Below are positions 44,912-58,216 of a stretch of 64,000 nucleotides of DNA, in pieces. The notes beneath the pieces are model-generated. The model was not told where the DNA came from and made no database searches. It worked only from the letters and a program-made list of their open reading frames with translations. Within the stretch, counting starts at the first letter, position 1; every line of letters begins with the position of its first letter. A program made the position numbers and the translations under genes. This DNA comes from Isoetes taiwanensis (taxonomy: Eukaryota > Streptophyta > Lycopodiopsida > Isoetales > Isoetaceae), in NCBI GenBank assembly GCA_021234155.1, contig JAJEKV010000028.1, positions 14,124,168 through 14,188,167 of the forward strand. The letters are read 5' to 3'.

Positions 44912-47900
44912 TCTTCCCTGTAAATTCTCAGTCACCTGCGTTGTGGGTCAGGGATGCTTGAACCGGCTAACTAGGAAGACAAACGAAGCTCCAATCTTGC
45001 ATTCCTCCACTTTTTTTGATGCAAATAAAAGGGCAGTCTCTGAGGCTGTGGAAGCAGCTATGGCCGTAGACAAAAATAGGCTTTGCAACCGACAGAGCCA
45101 AGGGGTTTTCCATGTCCGTATTGCCAAAGAAATTTCAAAGCTTTTAAGCTTTTGGCGGGCATCAATATGCGCATAAAAGAGAACTGGCAGTGGCAAAGCA
45201 AGCACATAGGTCAAACAGTTTGATAGCTCGTTCTTATATATCCCTGTTATGTTTTATTCTGCTACCTACTATGTGTTTGCTCCTTCCAGATATCCGGGAT
45301 GCCTCCATCGGTTCGGGCATACAAGATCTTTAGAGCAAGCAAAAAAATCGTGAGTGCTTCCTGATCGTTTTGCCAAAACTTCTCTTAATTTGATGGATTT
45401 CTCCTTGCCTGGGCAGCTTTGTTTACGGTAGAAGGTTAAATTTAGATTTGTGAATTCCTCTGTGTGATCGGTTCTCTTCAGTGTCGTATATATTTTATGA
45501 TGTTGCATTGCTCTTTTCTCTCATGCAAAACCAGCAGCCATAGCCAAGCTTTTGCAATTGGATTCTTCAGGCTATTCAATTTGTTGCTTTGGCAAATAAG
45601 AAATAGCTAGCATCTCTGCTCTAAGGCCATTACGGTTGTGCATTCAAGGTTATCATCTTCTTATCAGACCGTTGGAGCATGTGTGGCTTCCATTTCTTGA
45701 AGGAATAAAACCTGTTAATGTATTCTCTGTATACTCTGTGATTTTTTCAATACATATAGGGTTCTATTTGACATTTTGCTTCTGATTCTGATTCGAGAAA
45801 CAGGGTTAGGAGTTAGTAATTAGTAGCAATTGTTGATGCTTGATGCTTAGCCCTTGCTACGCATTCTCCAAAAGCAATGCAGTAATCCAGACTCCTAGCG
45901 ACAGCTTGAGCCCCTCATGTTCCCATACACCAATAAATTCCGAGACTGTTGGATAGGATTTGGCGGTGCATTATGGTTCCGTTATGGTTCCAGACAAGTA
46001 AAGAATGGATGAGAATGGATGTGAGCTTAAGCCTTCTGCCACAGTTTCGGCCTCAAACTTGATGCTGCGTTTAAGTTAAAGGGTAAAATCTGTGCATAAA
46101 AATACATCTATCTATTACTGATATTGATAGACTGGTAGTCAATCTTGTTGCCTGTCATTTTTGGACTATGAAATGAAGGAGAAATCTTCACTTTGAGTTC
46201 TTCAAAGGAAACTAACAACTGGTTTACCTGCAGCATTAGAAGGATGTGTATAAATCTCAAAGAGAAGCTCCATTCTCAGCACAAGGGGCTTTGTTGGATA
46301 GCTCAATGAGAGTTCCAAAAATGATGCTAGGTGCATGTTTCTGAATTTTCTAAGGTAAGCATGTCAAATAAATGGAAATACATTTGCTGTCTCAATTTGA
46401 GAGATAATTAGAAACATGAGAAATTTGAGAGATAATTGGAAAGATGAGAAGAAGACCTTCAAATGAGCCTAGGCGTATATTTCCTAGATTGGTAGCAGAA
46501 ATGCTTCGAAATAAAGAATACGTGTATGTTATTGTTGTAATAAATAGTAAGTTCAACTAGGTTGTTGCTTTTTCATTATTCTTAATATATAATGATAGGA
46601 TCTAATTCAATGCTTGTTGTGTGTGACAAGATTGATGAACCTAGATGTGATTGATGAACTTAAATGTGGTAATTAATAAAGTAGTCTAACTTACAGGATA
46701 ATGGCTCTTTCTCTTTCAAGATTGTGGAGCTTGCACATAAGAAGGCTCGGATTGGGCTAATATTTGTAACAACCAGCTTTTATAGCAGCTCAACTAGTGT
46801 AATGCTTGGTGAGGAATACTGGCTTCAAGATTATCTAGAGACATGCTAAAAGCTCATCTGTAGTTTATTGGAAATGGACTTGATTACATGTTTACTGTAA
46901 CCACATTTTTATGCTGCAAATAGGTGCAAAGGAGTTTTGGATGCCTATTGAGGTGCCGACGGTGAATAAGAACACAAACGGCTTTGTTGGGGCTTATGTA
47001 GAGTACACATGCTGTAAGACCAGAGCAAACTCTCATTTTGTATGACCCAGGTTGGTTAGAAATGGGATAATTGCCCCATGATAAAGGTCTTGTTATTGCA
47101 TTTTTTCTACTCATGGCTATAACCTTTTGTTTCTTGCAAATGCATGGTTTGTCTATATGTGCATTGGATGCAGTTTATTCGTTGTTGAAAGATTGATGCT
47201 CAATGTGAATAAATAATGTGCCCATGGTAGTCCTTTTGTTGACAATAACTGTGATCTTATGATATCTTTATTTATGGCGTATAGAGATGCCTTTTAATTG
47301 TTCCATCCCTTCTATGAAGTTCTTTTATAGATGATGTGAGGAGCTCATTAAAAACTACATGTGCATTGGTTTGCTGTGAAAGGCAACAGACCTGAGAAGA
47401 AAACAAGACTTCTTTAAGAATAATCACAATTTTCAAATTGGCATCATAGTTCTACTGGACCGTACAACTTCAAGCACTTTTTGCCTCCGATTTGCATCTA
47501 CAATAGCAGCTCCTGGTGTAAATAATAATTGAGTGACCCTGCAATACAAACAAACATATCAATTGCATTTTGGTGCAAATGTTCAAATTTTTACCAAGTT
47601 TTTCAAGGGTATACTTAACAAGCACATTTTGTATGACCCGTGTTGGTTAGAAATGGGATAATTGCCTTAACTCCGTGCTTGGATTCCGTGCGCTTCAACT
47701 TCACAGATGCCTCTCATGGCAAAATTGAAGTTTTGCAATATCCCGCCATGCAAAGGGCTTTTTGATTTGCGAGGCGTGAGTGTATTGGCGTATTCACTTT
47801 AACAGAGGTTCTCAAAATTTTGTTGCACAAAATGTAGATCATCGTAAAAAGCTTTTTTCGCAGCAAATCTACGGCGATCACCGCCAAGTCAAGGCAAAAC

Positions 47901-48881
47901 GGGCAGCAGAGTTTGCACCCAGCGGAATCTTTGACCCAAATATTGAAGGCCCACCTGCTCACTAAATATCCCTGCAAATACCCCCGATCCGTTTAATGCC
48001 ACCAGATTTTTTGCATTTAGAGCGGCTTTGAAGCGAAGCGAAGCGGCAAGAAGACAGGACCGTCCCACTCAAGACTGCAACAAGCAAGCAAGCAGCAGAG
48101 AAGCGGACAAAAAGCTTGCTTTTTTCAATTGTGCTGGACAATATCGAGACTGCATTCTAGGTTAGGTTAAACATTGATTTTGCCCATTCTCTGGCCCTTT
48201 GTGCTGATGTGCCCGTTTTTGAACATCAGAGTTCTGAATCCCGGAACAGTTACTGTGTTACATGTTACAGCTCCCTAAAGATTGCAGTTTTGGAGCTTTG
48301 AGCTCCTCATTTTGTCGTTTTGTTAAATATGAAATGCTGAATGCCTGCACCCTAAAACTAAGCGAAGGTTGTGTGGGTGAACAGCGTGATTGGATTCTTT
48401 GAAATTTCGGTAAAAGCCTTGTTGACTCCAGGAGAACATTGGCTCCGTGGTCGACCATCTTGCCTGAAATTGCAGGGGTTTGACTAGAACTATGCCATGC
48501 AGGGTTTCTCCATCTTCGCTGAAAATTCCACGATGCATTACCAAGTGCCCGTCATTCTTTTGCATGATTCAGGTGCCTGTTTTCCATTTTCTCATTCTGA
48601 TGCATTAGAAAAAAATTGTATACAATGAGCCCTGTTGATCTGAGGAATTGGGGAAGTCTGGCTGTTCATTTTTGGGGCAAACCCAAGAACAAATTTCAAC
48701 GCATAGAATGAAGCCATGGAACTTCATGCAAGGTGAGACTTTTGCACTCATTGTTGCTTCTTTCCAGTTGTTTTGCTAACTCTAATATACAACACAAAAC
48801 AAAACCCCCCTTTCAAACCATTAATAACCCCAAAACCCAACAAGAACCATGAAACGAAACGACAGCAAGAAACATGAAAAC
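44912..48881. other. Long non-coding stretch
   Basis: No supported ORF. A direct repeat of about 43 bp (CATTTTGTATGACCC..GTTGGTTAGAAATGGG) is at 47033 and 47626. 48000-48130 is GC-richer with CAAGCAAGCAGCAGAG and looks like an untranslated exon followed by a donor-like GGTTAGG, but this is not proof of a gene. Confidence 0.4.
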
Positions 48882-48936
48882 ACACTCTCGGGCCACCGAA
48901 GGGCAACCCTCCGTGCGCAGCACCTTGTTTATCTTT
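48882..48936 (-). repeat. Terminal-repeat-like sequence, inverted match to 33472-33532
   Basis: ACACTCTCGGGCCACCGAAG, then GGCAACCCTCCGTGCGCAGC and ACCTTGTTTA, is the reverse complement of the 33-kb sequence with few changes. Confidence 0.6.
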
Positions 48937-49657
48937 TATTTTTTGGTTTAGCTATTGCCAATACTTACCAATAATCAAGCTCATCCATTACCAATATTAA
49001 CCCACATTAAACTTTAACCATTGCCAATATTAAAGTTCAACCATATATTTACGTCATGTTTAATGTCATTTCTGTACCCCTCTTATTTTTTTCCCAAATG
49101 ACCTTTTTTTTTTAGATTTTTCTATACCCCGCTTTTTTATACCCCACTTTTTCTTCCCACCCATATTTAAATTTTGAAATTTGGTACACACCTTTGAGCC
49201 GGAGATCCCGTTTACCACACTCTTTGTTCTAGAAGAGGCTGCCATAGCCATAGCTCGGCGCTCCGACGGACTTGAAACATCTACTAAAAACTTCGCTTCA
49301 GCACCTGTCCCAAACTATGGCCTCCTGATCTGACTCTTATCTATTATCTTGGCTATGGCTGAAGCAGGGCGAGTGGATTTGACCTGATAAGAGGCCCCGC
49401 AGCCTTGACCTCGTCCTCGTCAGAAGAGAAGGGCGCTGCAATCTTTTGCCTGAGGTCACTGCTTCAGCGGCTGCCTCTGAACCAAGGCCTCCCGATCTAC
49501 ATTCACGAACCCCTTATGATTCAATCACATTCACGAATTACCAAGCCCGCAATCCGGGCCTCGCCAGAAGGGGCGGCGTTGAGTGTTTCAGCGGCAGTCA
49601 TAAGTTTATACCCCTTAGATCTGTAGCCTATAAGAGCATCTTAGGAAAATGCGACTT
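48937..49657. other. Unassigned stretch
   Basis: Repeated TATACCCCGCTTTTTT strings resemble the interior of the MITE at 44366-44911. Three exact GCCATAGC octamers lie at 49241-49359. Confidence 0.4.
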
Positions 49658-49970
49658 ATTTTGTTTTGGGGCTTATCTAGCTTTTGGTTGTGTGTAACAA
49701 AATAAAATAATAGAAGGTTGCTAAGAAGCACTCAAGTGTAAGATAAATAGAATGCTTGAAGTCCTAAAAAGTGCAAAGAAATAAATCGATGGTAGGGAGC
49801 ACAGAAACCCCGTCCCCCCCTCCCCCCCCTCCCCGGACACAAAAAATAAAATAAAATGCAAGAAAATGCTGATAGCGGGGATGCGTCAATGGTTATTGTG
49901 TAGGTCATCTTGATAGCTTAGCAGAAGGTCAATAGGTCACCTCAACAGCTCTCGGTCTATTGCGTATTGC
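49658..49970 (-). mobile_element. LINE 3' end fragment
   Basis: Closely matches 18450-18760, starting at TTTTGTTTTGGGGCTTATC and including the C-run at about 49805 and CTCAACAGCTCTCGGTCTAT. Only the 3' part is present. Confidence 0.8.
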
Positions 49971-50346
49971 CCATACGTCATTCCCTGTTTTGATAGTTAT
50001 GGAGCATTCGGCGAGGCCTTCCGAACCCATCTCATGCCCTTTTGCCAGACATAGCACGTCGGGTAAAGCCCGCCCATTTCATCGAGATAGGGGCAATTGA
50101 ATGCATTCTACTTCGAATTGGCGAGCAGATCGATCTACTCTTTCCCAAATGGAGTGGATTGATAATTCAAAATGTTTTGAATCCCAATTGTGCTCTATAA
50201 CACCATAGCAGGAGCTTCTACGGCTTCAACTAGCTCAATGGTGCAGACTAGATCAAACAGGGTATATGGCAATGCCACGCCAATCCGATTACCTGCCAAT
50301 ACCAAAAGGGTTAGGCCAAAGCGGGTGAGGAAGAGAAGGACGGACC

Positions 50347-52072
50347 ATGGCAGAACAGCCTTCAACATTCAAGAGAGGCCAGTGGATGGAACAACAGATG
50401 GAGGACATCCTGGAAGAGGTTAGTCAATATGGCATTTCAATTAGAGAGGCCTCTAGGAGATCCGGTATACCTGAGTCTACCATACGTGATTGGCATTATG
50501 GGAGAATTACCCATAAACAAAAGATGCATCCTCATGTTCTCTCTCCCAAGCAGGAAGAACTAGTTGCCATGAGAGAATAGAATAGAATAGAATAGAATAG
50601 AATAGAATAGAATAGAATAGAATAGAATAGAATAGAATAGAATAGAATAGAATAGAATAGAATAGAATAGAATAGAATAGAATAGAATAGAATAGAATAG
50701 AATAGAATAGAATAGAATATGATTTTATCGTAGAACTCGGGTATGGGGTTACCCTGAGTGCAGTCAAGGCAAAGGCAGTCCAAATGGCTAATGTTGGGGA
50801 CATATAAGCACATCATATGGTATGCCAGGCAATAAGTGGTGGAATCTCTTCAAGCAGAGGCATCCTAACATAACTTTGAGGAGTGCCCAGACATTGGAGA
50901 GGGCAAGGGCACTTGCCATGAATCAGCCAAACCTGGACATGTTCTACAATGGTCTCAAAGCCATCTATGATGAGTTTGATTTCCCCCCATCTAGCATTTG
51001 GAATGCTAATGAGACTGGGATACAGGCAGGCAAGGTTAGGGGCCTGAAAATAATTACAAGGAAGGGTGTACGAGATGTCAATGAAGTTGTCATGAACTCT
51101 AGAGAGTGGGTGACAATTCTGATATGTGTTAATACTGAAGGGTATAGATTATCCAACTTATACGTCTTTAAGGATAAAAGGATGAAGGCAAATTACATAA
51201 GCAGATGTGAAGAAGAGGCATGAGAAGCTCGGGGTTGAGAAAGCCATGAGGGCACAGGCTGAACTCGAGAAAAGTGAGCGGTTGAAGGCTAAGAAAATTC
51301 AGGCAGCTAAGAAGAGAGCATTGAGAGAAGAAAAGAAGAAGAGGAACCAGGCTAGGAGGGAAGAAAGAGACAACGGAAAAGGAGATGAGGCTTAATTTGA
51401 GCTTGGGGCTAAGAGGTTCAGGAAATTCATGTATCCACATGGCCAGTCAAGAGTGGCATCCATCTTCAGCACTCAAAGGCTATGAAGGTGCTAGTCAACC
51501 ACAAGATGGAGCTACTGAATTGGACTATGTGCCTTCTAGCCAACCCCCAATCAACGTTGGTGGTCACATACCTGTAGTCAGGCCCAGGCCCATCCCCAAC
51601 AGGGATGACAACATTGCATCTCCTTGCACAAGATGGGACTTGTCATCATATGCTCATCATGATGTCCATGCACATGATGAGGTTGATTTGAACATGAACA
51701 CTCAGGCTTGGATTAGGTATGCTGATGTGAACACTGGCCCAACAGGTGATCAACTCTCTGCAATTAACAAGGCGAGAATTATTAGGAGAATGGTGGCTGA
51801 TGGGGTGGGAGGAGATGTAATATCTGGGGCCAAAGGCATGGATCTTGAATTTGCAGTTGCATGGAGGAAAGAACTTACTGAGGTAAGGCTTAATGTTCAC
51901 ATGTTCATTCCAATTCACTCTTTTGTATACTAAACAACCCTAATCCCATGCAGGTATCTAGCTGCCAGCTTTTTATGGTGACGCTGAAGCAAGAACAGAT
52001 GTTGAAGATGCATATGACAGTGAAGAGATAATCGATGAAAGCAACATGCATATCAGCAACTCTTAGCATTTA
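50347..52072 (+). pseudogene. Pogo/CENP-B-like DNA transposase remnant
   Basis: 50347-50574 encodes an N-terminal helix-turn-helix of the psq type (SQYGISIREASRRSGIPEST, IRDW). After the microsatellite, 50722-50800 gives VELGYGVTLSAVKAKAVQMA and then a stop. 50822-51223 gives KWWNLFKQRHPNITLRSAQT (CENP-B-type HTH) and WNANETGIQ. In this family that site is normally N.DETG, so the first catalytic Asp is replaced by Asn. The rest of the DDE core is missing, and 51207-51395 jumps to a Lys/Glu-rich coiled coil. A further open frame (51385-51884) with a GTAAGG donor may splice to an acidic tail ending at about 52072. A defective element; terminal repeats not found. Confidence 0.82.
50575..50719. 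repeat. (GAATA)29 perfect pentanucleotide repeat
   Basis: 145 uninterrupted bases within the transposase frame, between ELVAMRE and FIVELGYGVTL. The length is not a multiple of three. The long SILFY-type ORFs on the opposite strand are translations of this repeat. Confidence 0.97.
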
Positions 52073-52599
52073 CAGGAATGTGAGCACTTTAATTTGGTCC
52101 CTTGCTGATTTATTAGTCAAGTCAGTCAATTCAATCTATTGGGCATGTTATTTCAGACATGTTGTTATTAGAATGAACCATTTGTGAACACATCGAGTTC
52201 ACAATCTTATAACTATATCACTCCAATTGTATTATAAAGTGCAGTGTCTACAGCTGAATAAAATGTTTACAGTGAATCTATAAATAACTGTAAAGCCCGC
52301 ACAACATTGTATAGTGTAACTTATTCCTTACAGTGCAATGTTCATATGCAGGACTTACCACAACGTACAAAACCGTGACCACTGCCATTATAATAAATCT
52401 CAAGACCTTTCTGCCCCTCAACAATTCGTTTCTAATATGTCAGCATCTTATTAACACTAAGATTATGACAAAATCCATGATAATCATAATAATGGCTAAG
52501 TTACATAGTACATGCCTGGCGAGCCCTGCCAAAATAGCTCATAGAGCTTCAAGACTTAAGCGAAAAAAAATTACACAAGGGAAAAAACCAAAAAAAAAA
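52073..52599. other. Unassigned, possibly transposon tail
   Basis: AT-rich; no feature supported. Confidence 0.35.
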
Positions 52600-52994
52600 G
52601 AACTGCTCGGAGTGTTAGCTGAAGGAAGGCCTAAGTCCTCCTTCTTGAGAAGGATGTTGCCATTGTCATCGATCCGGACCTAGCAATGGATCTGCTGGCC
52701 ACTCCAGGCATGATGTAATGCATTCCCGACTTCCGATAAGCAGGTGCATGAGACAGTGTACGAGATTGCCTCGTCCACCTCCTGCTGTATAACTAGCAGA
52801 TTCTTGAAAGTGATGGCCCTCGCAGGGATTGGGACCGTGTCGCTGGTTTCAGAAGACGAGCTAGCGGTCCTGAGCGCTTTGAGGTGTTTGAAGAGTGGGT
52901 GTGCCCCAACCGGCCTTGCAGGCTCAATCGAACACGACCGCGAGGAGTTCGCTCCATTCGATCCATTGTTAACTTGCTGCAAGCAAAACCCCAA
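52600..52994 (-). pseudogene. Unknown gene fragment with one stop
   Basis: A minus-strand frame from 52994 (SIEPARPVGAHPLFKHLKAL, then SSSSETSD and AITFKNLLVIQQEVDEAISY) reaches a TAG at 52682. It then continues in the same frame as VRIDDNGNILLKKEDLGLPS to about 52605. The sequence is GC-richer than its surroundings and codon-like. I do not recognise the protein. Confidence 0.4.
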
Positions 52995-53044
52995 AGAAAC
53001 ATTTGAAGCTTACCTGAAGCAATTTTCAATGGCGCTAGGTTGAA

Positions 53045-54235
53045 TGCTCATCTGTGCATTACAATGTATCAATTGCCTCCATTTTATATGGGGGAGGACT
53101 AGAGGTGGGGTGATTGCACAATCCCTCAATTGGTTTCAAATCTGGGCATTAAATTGTTGGTATCTCAATTCCCAGGTCCCAAACATCCTGAATGCTTAGG
53201 CTTACCACATCAATCTCTAATCTGCGGCCTTAATCAACCTGTTTTATGAGGAATGCTTCGAGTTTTAAGGGCGATTATATTTAGGAACATTCGAAGTTAC
53301 CAAAATCCGTGCTGGATTTGTAGGTAATTTAGAGTGGCGCCCCTTAAGTGCACGAAAGAGGGCAACCATACTCTAAGGAAAGGGACGGCCTTGAAAATTC
53401 ATTCTCTCATGCCCTTCCAAAATGTCGTGCCATTGCTTCACCGTGCTTTGTGTTTAGGTTGTCTTTAGGATTCACCGTATTTAGTGTTTGCCATTAGGAT
53501 TCGGTGGATCTAAATTGCCGTCAAATTTTTAAAGGAAACCCCTTTCTTATTATTTTCAATCTTTTCCTTTTCGATCATTCTCAAGGATTTTGGTTTACCA
53601 TGCTATTTAGAGTCGTTTTAAGCACTGCTTCATATCTTACGACTTTTTTCAAGCCGGTGATGCTTTTGAGGCTGTTTTCAGTTGCCAATTTCCTCAAGGG
53701 TTCTTCCAGTGCAAGTTTTGCTTTTGATTTGGTCTTCAAGATTTTCCTTGATTTGAACCCAGGCTTGACCAGTTGCCCAAACTTGTTGCCCTTTGTCACC
53801 AAGATGATCAAGAATTTTGACTATTTATTCTTTTAGTTGGAAACAGATTGTTGTGCGTTCTCCATTAGGATTTGCTCAATAGTTTTCTTCATATCTATGC
53901 TTGTTTTCTGTCCCACATGCCTAGAGTTTCTAGTTTCTACTGATGTCAAGGCTTCTGGATGAGTCTTCTGACAGGCTATCTAGTGGCATTATTGATGTTG
54001 ATTCTACTCTAGAAGACCAAGCACTTGCCCAGCTTGGGCCAAAGCCATAGAAGAGTACGATATCAATTTCTCAAGGGTTATAGCTTCCTAGCCATTTCTG
54101 TTATAAATAAGCCGCAACGGCGATGTGGGCATCAGAATTTGGGTACAGCTCTGGCATTAAATTCCAAGGCATTTGAATTGGGTCTCAGAACTTTGATGCT
54201 TAGCAGAAGAAATGACACAGTTCTAGTTTCCAAAG
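53045..54235. other. Unassigned stretch
   Basis: A plus-strand ORF of 110 codons at 53504-53836, with an open 76-codon frame opposite, and one of 81 codons at 54025-54270. None has recognisable motifs. Confidence 0.35.
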
Positions 54236-55738
54236 AGCAGGCAATTCTACTTGCAAAGGCATGGAGATAGAGATAACAGAATATTTGCTACCGAGGAGAA
54301 ACTATGTAGAATTGAGGGAATATATATTAATATCTAGAAAACATGTTTAAGAGCTTTGATTTTGCTAAAGATAAAAATTGGAGCTATTTGGACGGCTTTC
54401 TTCTAGTTATTGACATTCTTCAAATGATGTATGCTTGCTCTTCTCGATTACATAAGCTCAAATTGTAATGGCATTGAAATGGTTTGCCTTCGATTAGTGT
54501 TTCTATTCTATTCTATTCTTGAAGTAGCATAGCATTTGGAGTTTTAGTTATAGTAATATTTACTACCTTACTACCATAATATTGATGCTTTATAATATTG
54601 ATGCTTTACTTTTGTCCACCTACGATGATTTTCAAAATATTGCTATCCACTCTATTTAAGAAGTTTTATATTTGAAGGGCATGTTTGTCATAAAAGAGTT
54701 TGTCAAAATTTGGGGGCCTTCTCGTGTTAAATGTTTTGACTATTTAGCAAGAATCGGGCATTCGTATTCCAAAGCACGTTGACCAACATACTATTTATCT
54801 TAGTTTAGTATAGTTAGTCCCTTCTTTATTAGTCTCGTAGTCTCGTAGTTTTGTGTTGCATTTCCATATTGTCTTTATTGCATGCATAATGTGAAAAAAT
54901 AAACTTCTTTAGACAAACCTTCCGCTCGTGTATTTTGAGGAATGAATGCTTTATAATATTGGGCCTGCGTATTCACATGCTTTTCAATGGATGGGGTCCA
55001 TTTCCTCTACAAGTCAAACTCTAGAGACAACAATGCAAGCAGGAGGGCTTAACTTTTTTTTTCCTTTCGTTTGTGAATTTGGCCTATTTTCCTTTGTTTT
55101 CTCCTAGCTGAGTGTTTTTTAATGCCTAACAACATCTACCTTTCCAAACCGCCAATGCTATATTTTGATCAATGTCTTTAAGCATTTTGCAGTCAGATTC
55201 CTCTATGGATTTCTTGTAAGCATAATCGTTATTGCAGATATTGCTTCCCAATTTTGTAGCAACAGTCTATGAATGTGAATTCTAAATAGGGCTAGAAAGG
55301 GTGGTTCTCTTTACCTTATGTCTGATTGAACAAAAACAAAATCCTTCAATGATAGTAGCCTTCCCTACAGCTTTTTACGTTGAGTATAAAATATGGTATG
55401 GTACCCACTTGTGCAACTGCATTACCTTTTTCTGTATTCCCGACTTCTTTGTTCTCTAACTCCACAAGTCTTTCTCTGTATCCATAATTTTACATTCTAG
55501 CATCTCAGTATCAGGTTTTAAGCCTTCAACAATCATATTAGCCTCATCAGCTGAAAAATGATGAATTGAAGTAGGAAGTGAAGTTCAACAAGTTAAATTT
55601 CTAAAGAGCTTGCCCCATTTTCTGTTTTCTCATCTAACTTCCCGGTCAAAAATGTTGCATGTTGCTTCTTCTAGCTTCATTACTAAATTTGGTGCCTTTC
55701 TCTACATATTCTAGTTTAGTTACTACTTTTAAAAGCTG
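54236..55738. repeat. Segmental duplication, copy B (uninterrupted)
   Basis: Collinear with blocks A1-A4 at 19146-30940 but without the 3.4-kb block, the LINE and the Helitron. It shows the empty Helitron site at 54891-54912. It carries its own small changes: three CTATT units at about 54507 and a doubled TCTCGTAG at about 54833. Confidence 0.88.
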
Positions 55739-57858
55739 TAGATCAACTTGATCTTCTAACTGACTGACTCTTTGTGTAGTTTTGTCAAATTCAATCTTCA
55801 AATTAACTTCATAAGATTTCATAGCAGATAGATTGGCGGGCCACAGTTAGTCACATGATAGCATTTTATGAACATTAATTATGCGCGGGGTGTTGTAACA
55901 GCATGTTTCATTGCAGATGCTTGGGAACATGCTCCATGACTTCTCTAAGTTTATGGCAATCTTAACTCAAAAATAGGTAAGTATTTTTAAGATTTACTGC
56001 TCTGCAATATTTTTTCTGCACCAAAAATCTCATTACAGATCTATCATGCTCGTTTATTTATTCTATTATCACCTTGTCTTTGGTTTGGATCTGTATCTCC
56101 TACTTCAATATCTTTAATACCTGCATGTAGTTACGGCAAAAAAGCTTTACAAAAATGCAGGGACGTACTTATAGCTTTCTCATATGCTAATAAATTTTTG
56201 CCATGGGTTTTAGCTTCTACATTTTGACTTCGCAAGAAGCTTTCCTTTTTGAAGTTTGCTTCCAAGTGCAGGCCTTTTAAAAATTCTGCAAAGTTAAAAC
56301 GCTTCTATGCTATTCTTAATTGGTGAGACTACGTGTTGTCTGAACTATGGGTATTAGGTTAATAAGCCATGGCATGGAAAGGAGAAAGAGGCAAGATAAA
56401 TTATATTCTCAGCTCTACTTTTTCAATTTATATTTTACTTAAATCACTTCCACAAGCTTCGTTCAACCTTTTTTCTCAACGGAGAAACTAGTTTTGGAAG
56501 TAAAATTCAGGTTTAGCATTTTGGATTCTAGGTTTTAAGATTATTTGTAGTATGAGATCCAAGCCCACAAATAAGAGTTTTTTTTTTTCTATTTTTTTAG
56601 CACACCAGCCCAACCAAGCCTACAACCTTTCTTGCAATTCTAGCCTATCCACGTAGCACCTCCGCCTTACTAAAATCTGAGGTGGCATGTCCCTACACCA
56701 CTAAATTCTTTTTTTTTTAAGATCTAGGGCCAGGGAAATTAGAAACTCTAAGAAAAACAGCCACGGAGATGGAGAAGATCACGACCTATTTGTCGGATCG
56801 GAAAAAACCCATAGAGATTGACCTCTCTAGTGAAAAAGCCCCCCTTCCCCTCCCTTTCACTTTAGTTTCCCTTCTTTACAATTTGCACTGGCTATGGCTA
56901 TGACCGAAGCCCTCATCCTCTTTATCCATTCCAACTGTAGAAGCTCTCGCCCACATTCCCTACTCTGCCATAGCCAGAATCTCTACACTAGGTAACCTAC
57001 TTTTGATTTGGTCCCAACAGCATCTCCTCAAAGATCTATGCATACACAATAGAGAAGAGAGGCATTTTCATCTACACAAGTGCTAAGTGGTGGGCACCAG
57101 CTACCTCCAGTAACACTCAATAGCAGGAACTCATCTAATCTCTATATAACAGGTGCATGAAATTAAATAAGAAATATGCTATTAGATGTTTTACATGAAG
57201 AAGATGTAAGCCCGATTGCAGATAATGTTTCCTATAACTTGGTTCTGACCCACATCCACATGGAACCGTTTATAATAACTGTCATCTTTACTTGCGTTGA
57301 ACTAAATGATTTAGTATTTGATGAGGGCAAAACTGTTCAGAGTGACTTGAATATCAAATATCTTCTCACCATTAGCAAATTCGAGCATATGAGGCAATTA
57401 AACAACAGGTGCCAAATCCAGAAGATAAACATTTCCATACATGCAGTGATGTACTTATCAATACCAGGCAGTGATGTAAATATCAGACATGGTGCTTTCC
57501 ATGTCCACCAAGTTGGACTAGAAATGTGTTAGCCGAATAGATCCCAAGTCTAGAGAGCACCAGCGTATGCATGACAACGTGGAAGATCATGCACCCATAA
57601 GAATATCTTAGGATAAAGTACACTATGGATACTAGCCCAACGTAAAACGAGAATTTATAGGCCTAACTGTTGTGCAATCTGGGGTTTTCATGCATTTATA
57701 GATGCTTTTAACCGTAGAAACCTTCTATAAATATGATCCCTACAAACCTTCTATAAACAAGGTTCAACTAAAATACCCAAGCAGCTTAGTTATTAATATT
57801 TAAGCCCTTAATAAACCTACGTTTGCTTTTGTTCATACATAATTACCATTAACATTAA
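55739..57858. other. Unassigned stretch
   Basis: A plus-strand ORF of 118 codons at 57176-57532 has no motif I recognise. No element ends found. Two GCTATGGC/GCCATAGC octamers lie at 56891-56974. Confidence 0.35.
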
Positions 57859-58216
57859 TCGCATCGATCCGAGACATCGGATCGCCATTCTAGAATGGGA
57901 CGAGCATGCATGTCATGCATGCATGCGGGCGGCGCATGCCAGTTTTGGGTTGGGAGTTCGCTATTTCAAGCGCGTTTCGGCATCCACGTCTCATCGGCGC
58001 TTCCTCTTCTCTCAGCAGTACCTTATTCTCTTTGAATTATTTCCAGGCAGGGGAGGGGCTTCTTCCTGCCTGGTTTAGCCAATTTGGCGTATCTTTCTTG
58101 CTATCCTTTACCGGCCTTTGGCCTCGTCCTGTAACCTTCGTCCTCGATCCTAGTTTGTAAGGAAGTTCTCTGGTAGTCGGGCGCTTTGTTGGTTTCTTGC
58201 GAGTCCCATTCTAGAA
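57859..58216 (+). mobile_element. Modular element, deletion copy M2
   Basis: 358 bp: the head of M1 joined directly to its tail at the CCTTATTCTCTTTGAA repeat (58021-58036), so the whole middle is missing. The ends are the same as in M1. Confidence 0.85.

Noticed and set aside
50575-50800. Microsatellite as the tail of a minus-strand LINE, as at 7414
   Set aside because: The sequence on its right continues the transposase frame (VELGYGVTL), so no retroposon body is present.
50507-50816. Two long minus-strand ORFs rich in Ser-Ile-Leu-Phe-Tyr
   Set aside because: They are translations of the (GAATA)29 repeat, not genes.
57176-57532. 118-codon plus-strand ORF as a gene
   Set aside because: No motif, no paralogue in the window and no splice or promoter context. 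It is mentioned only in the region note.
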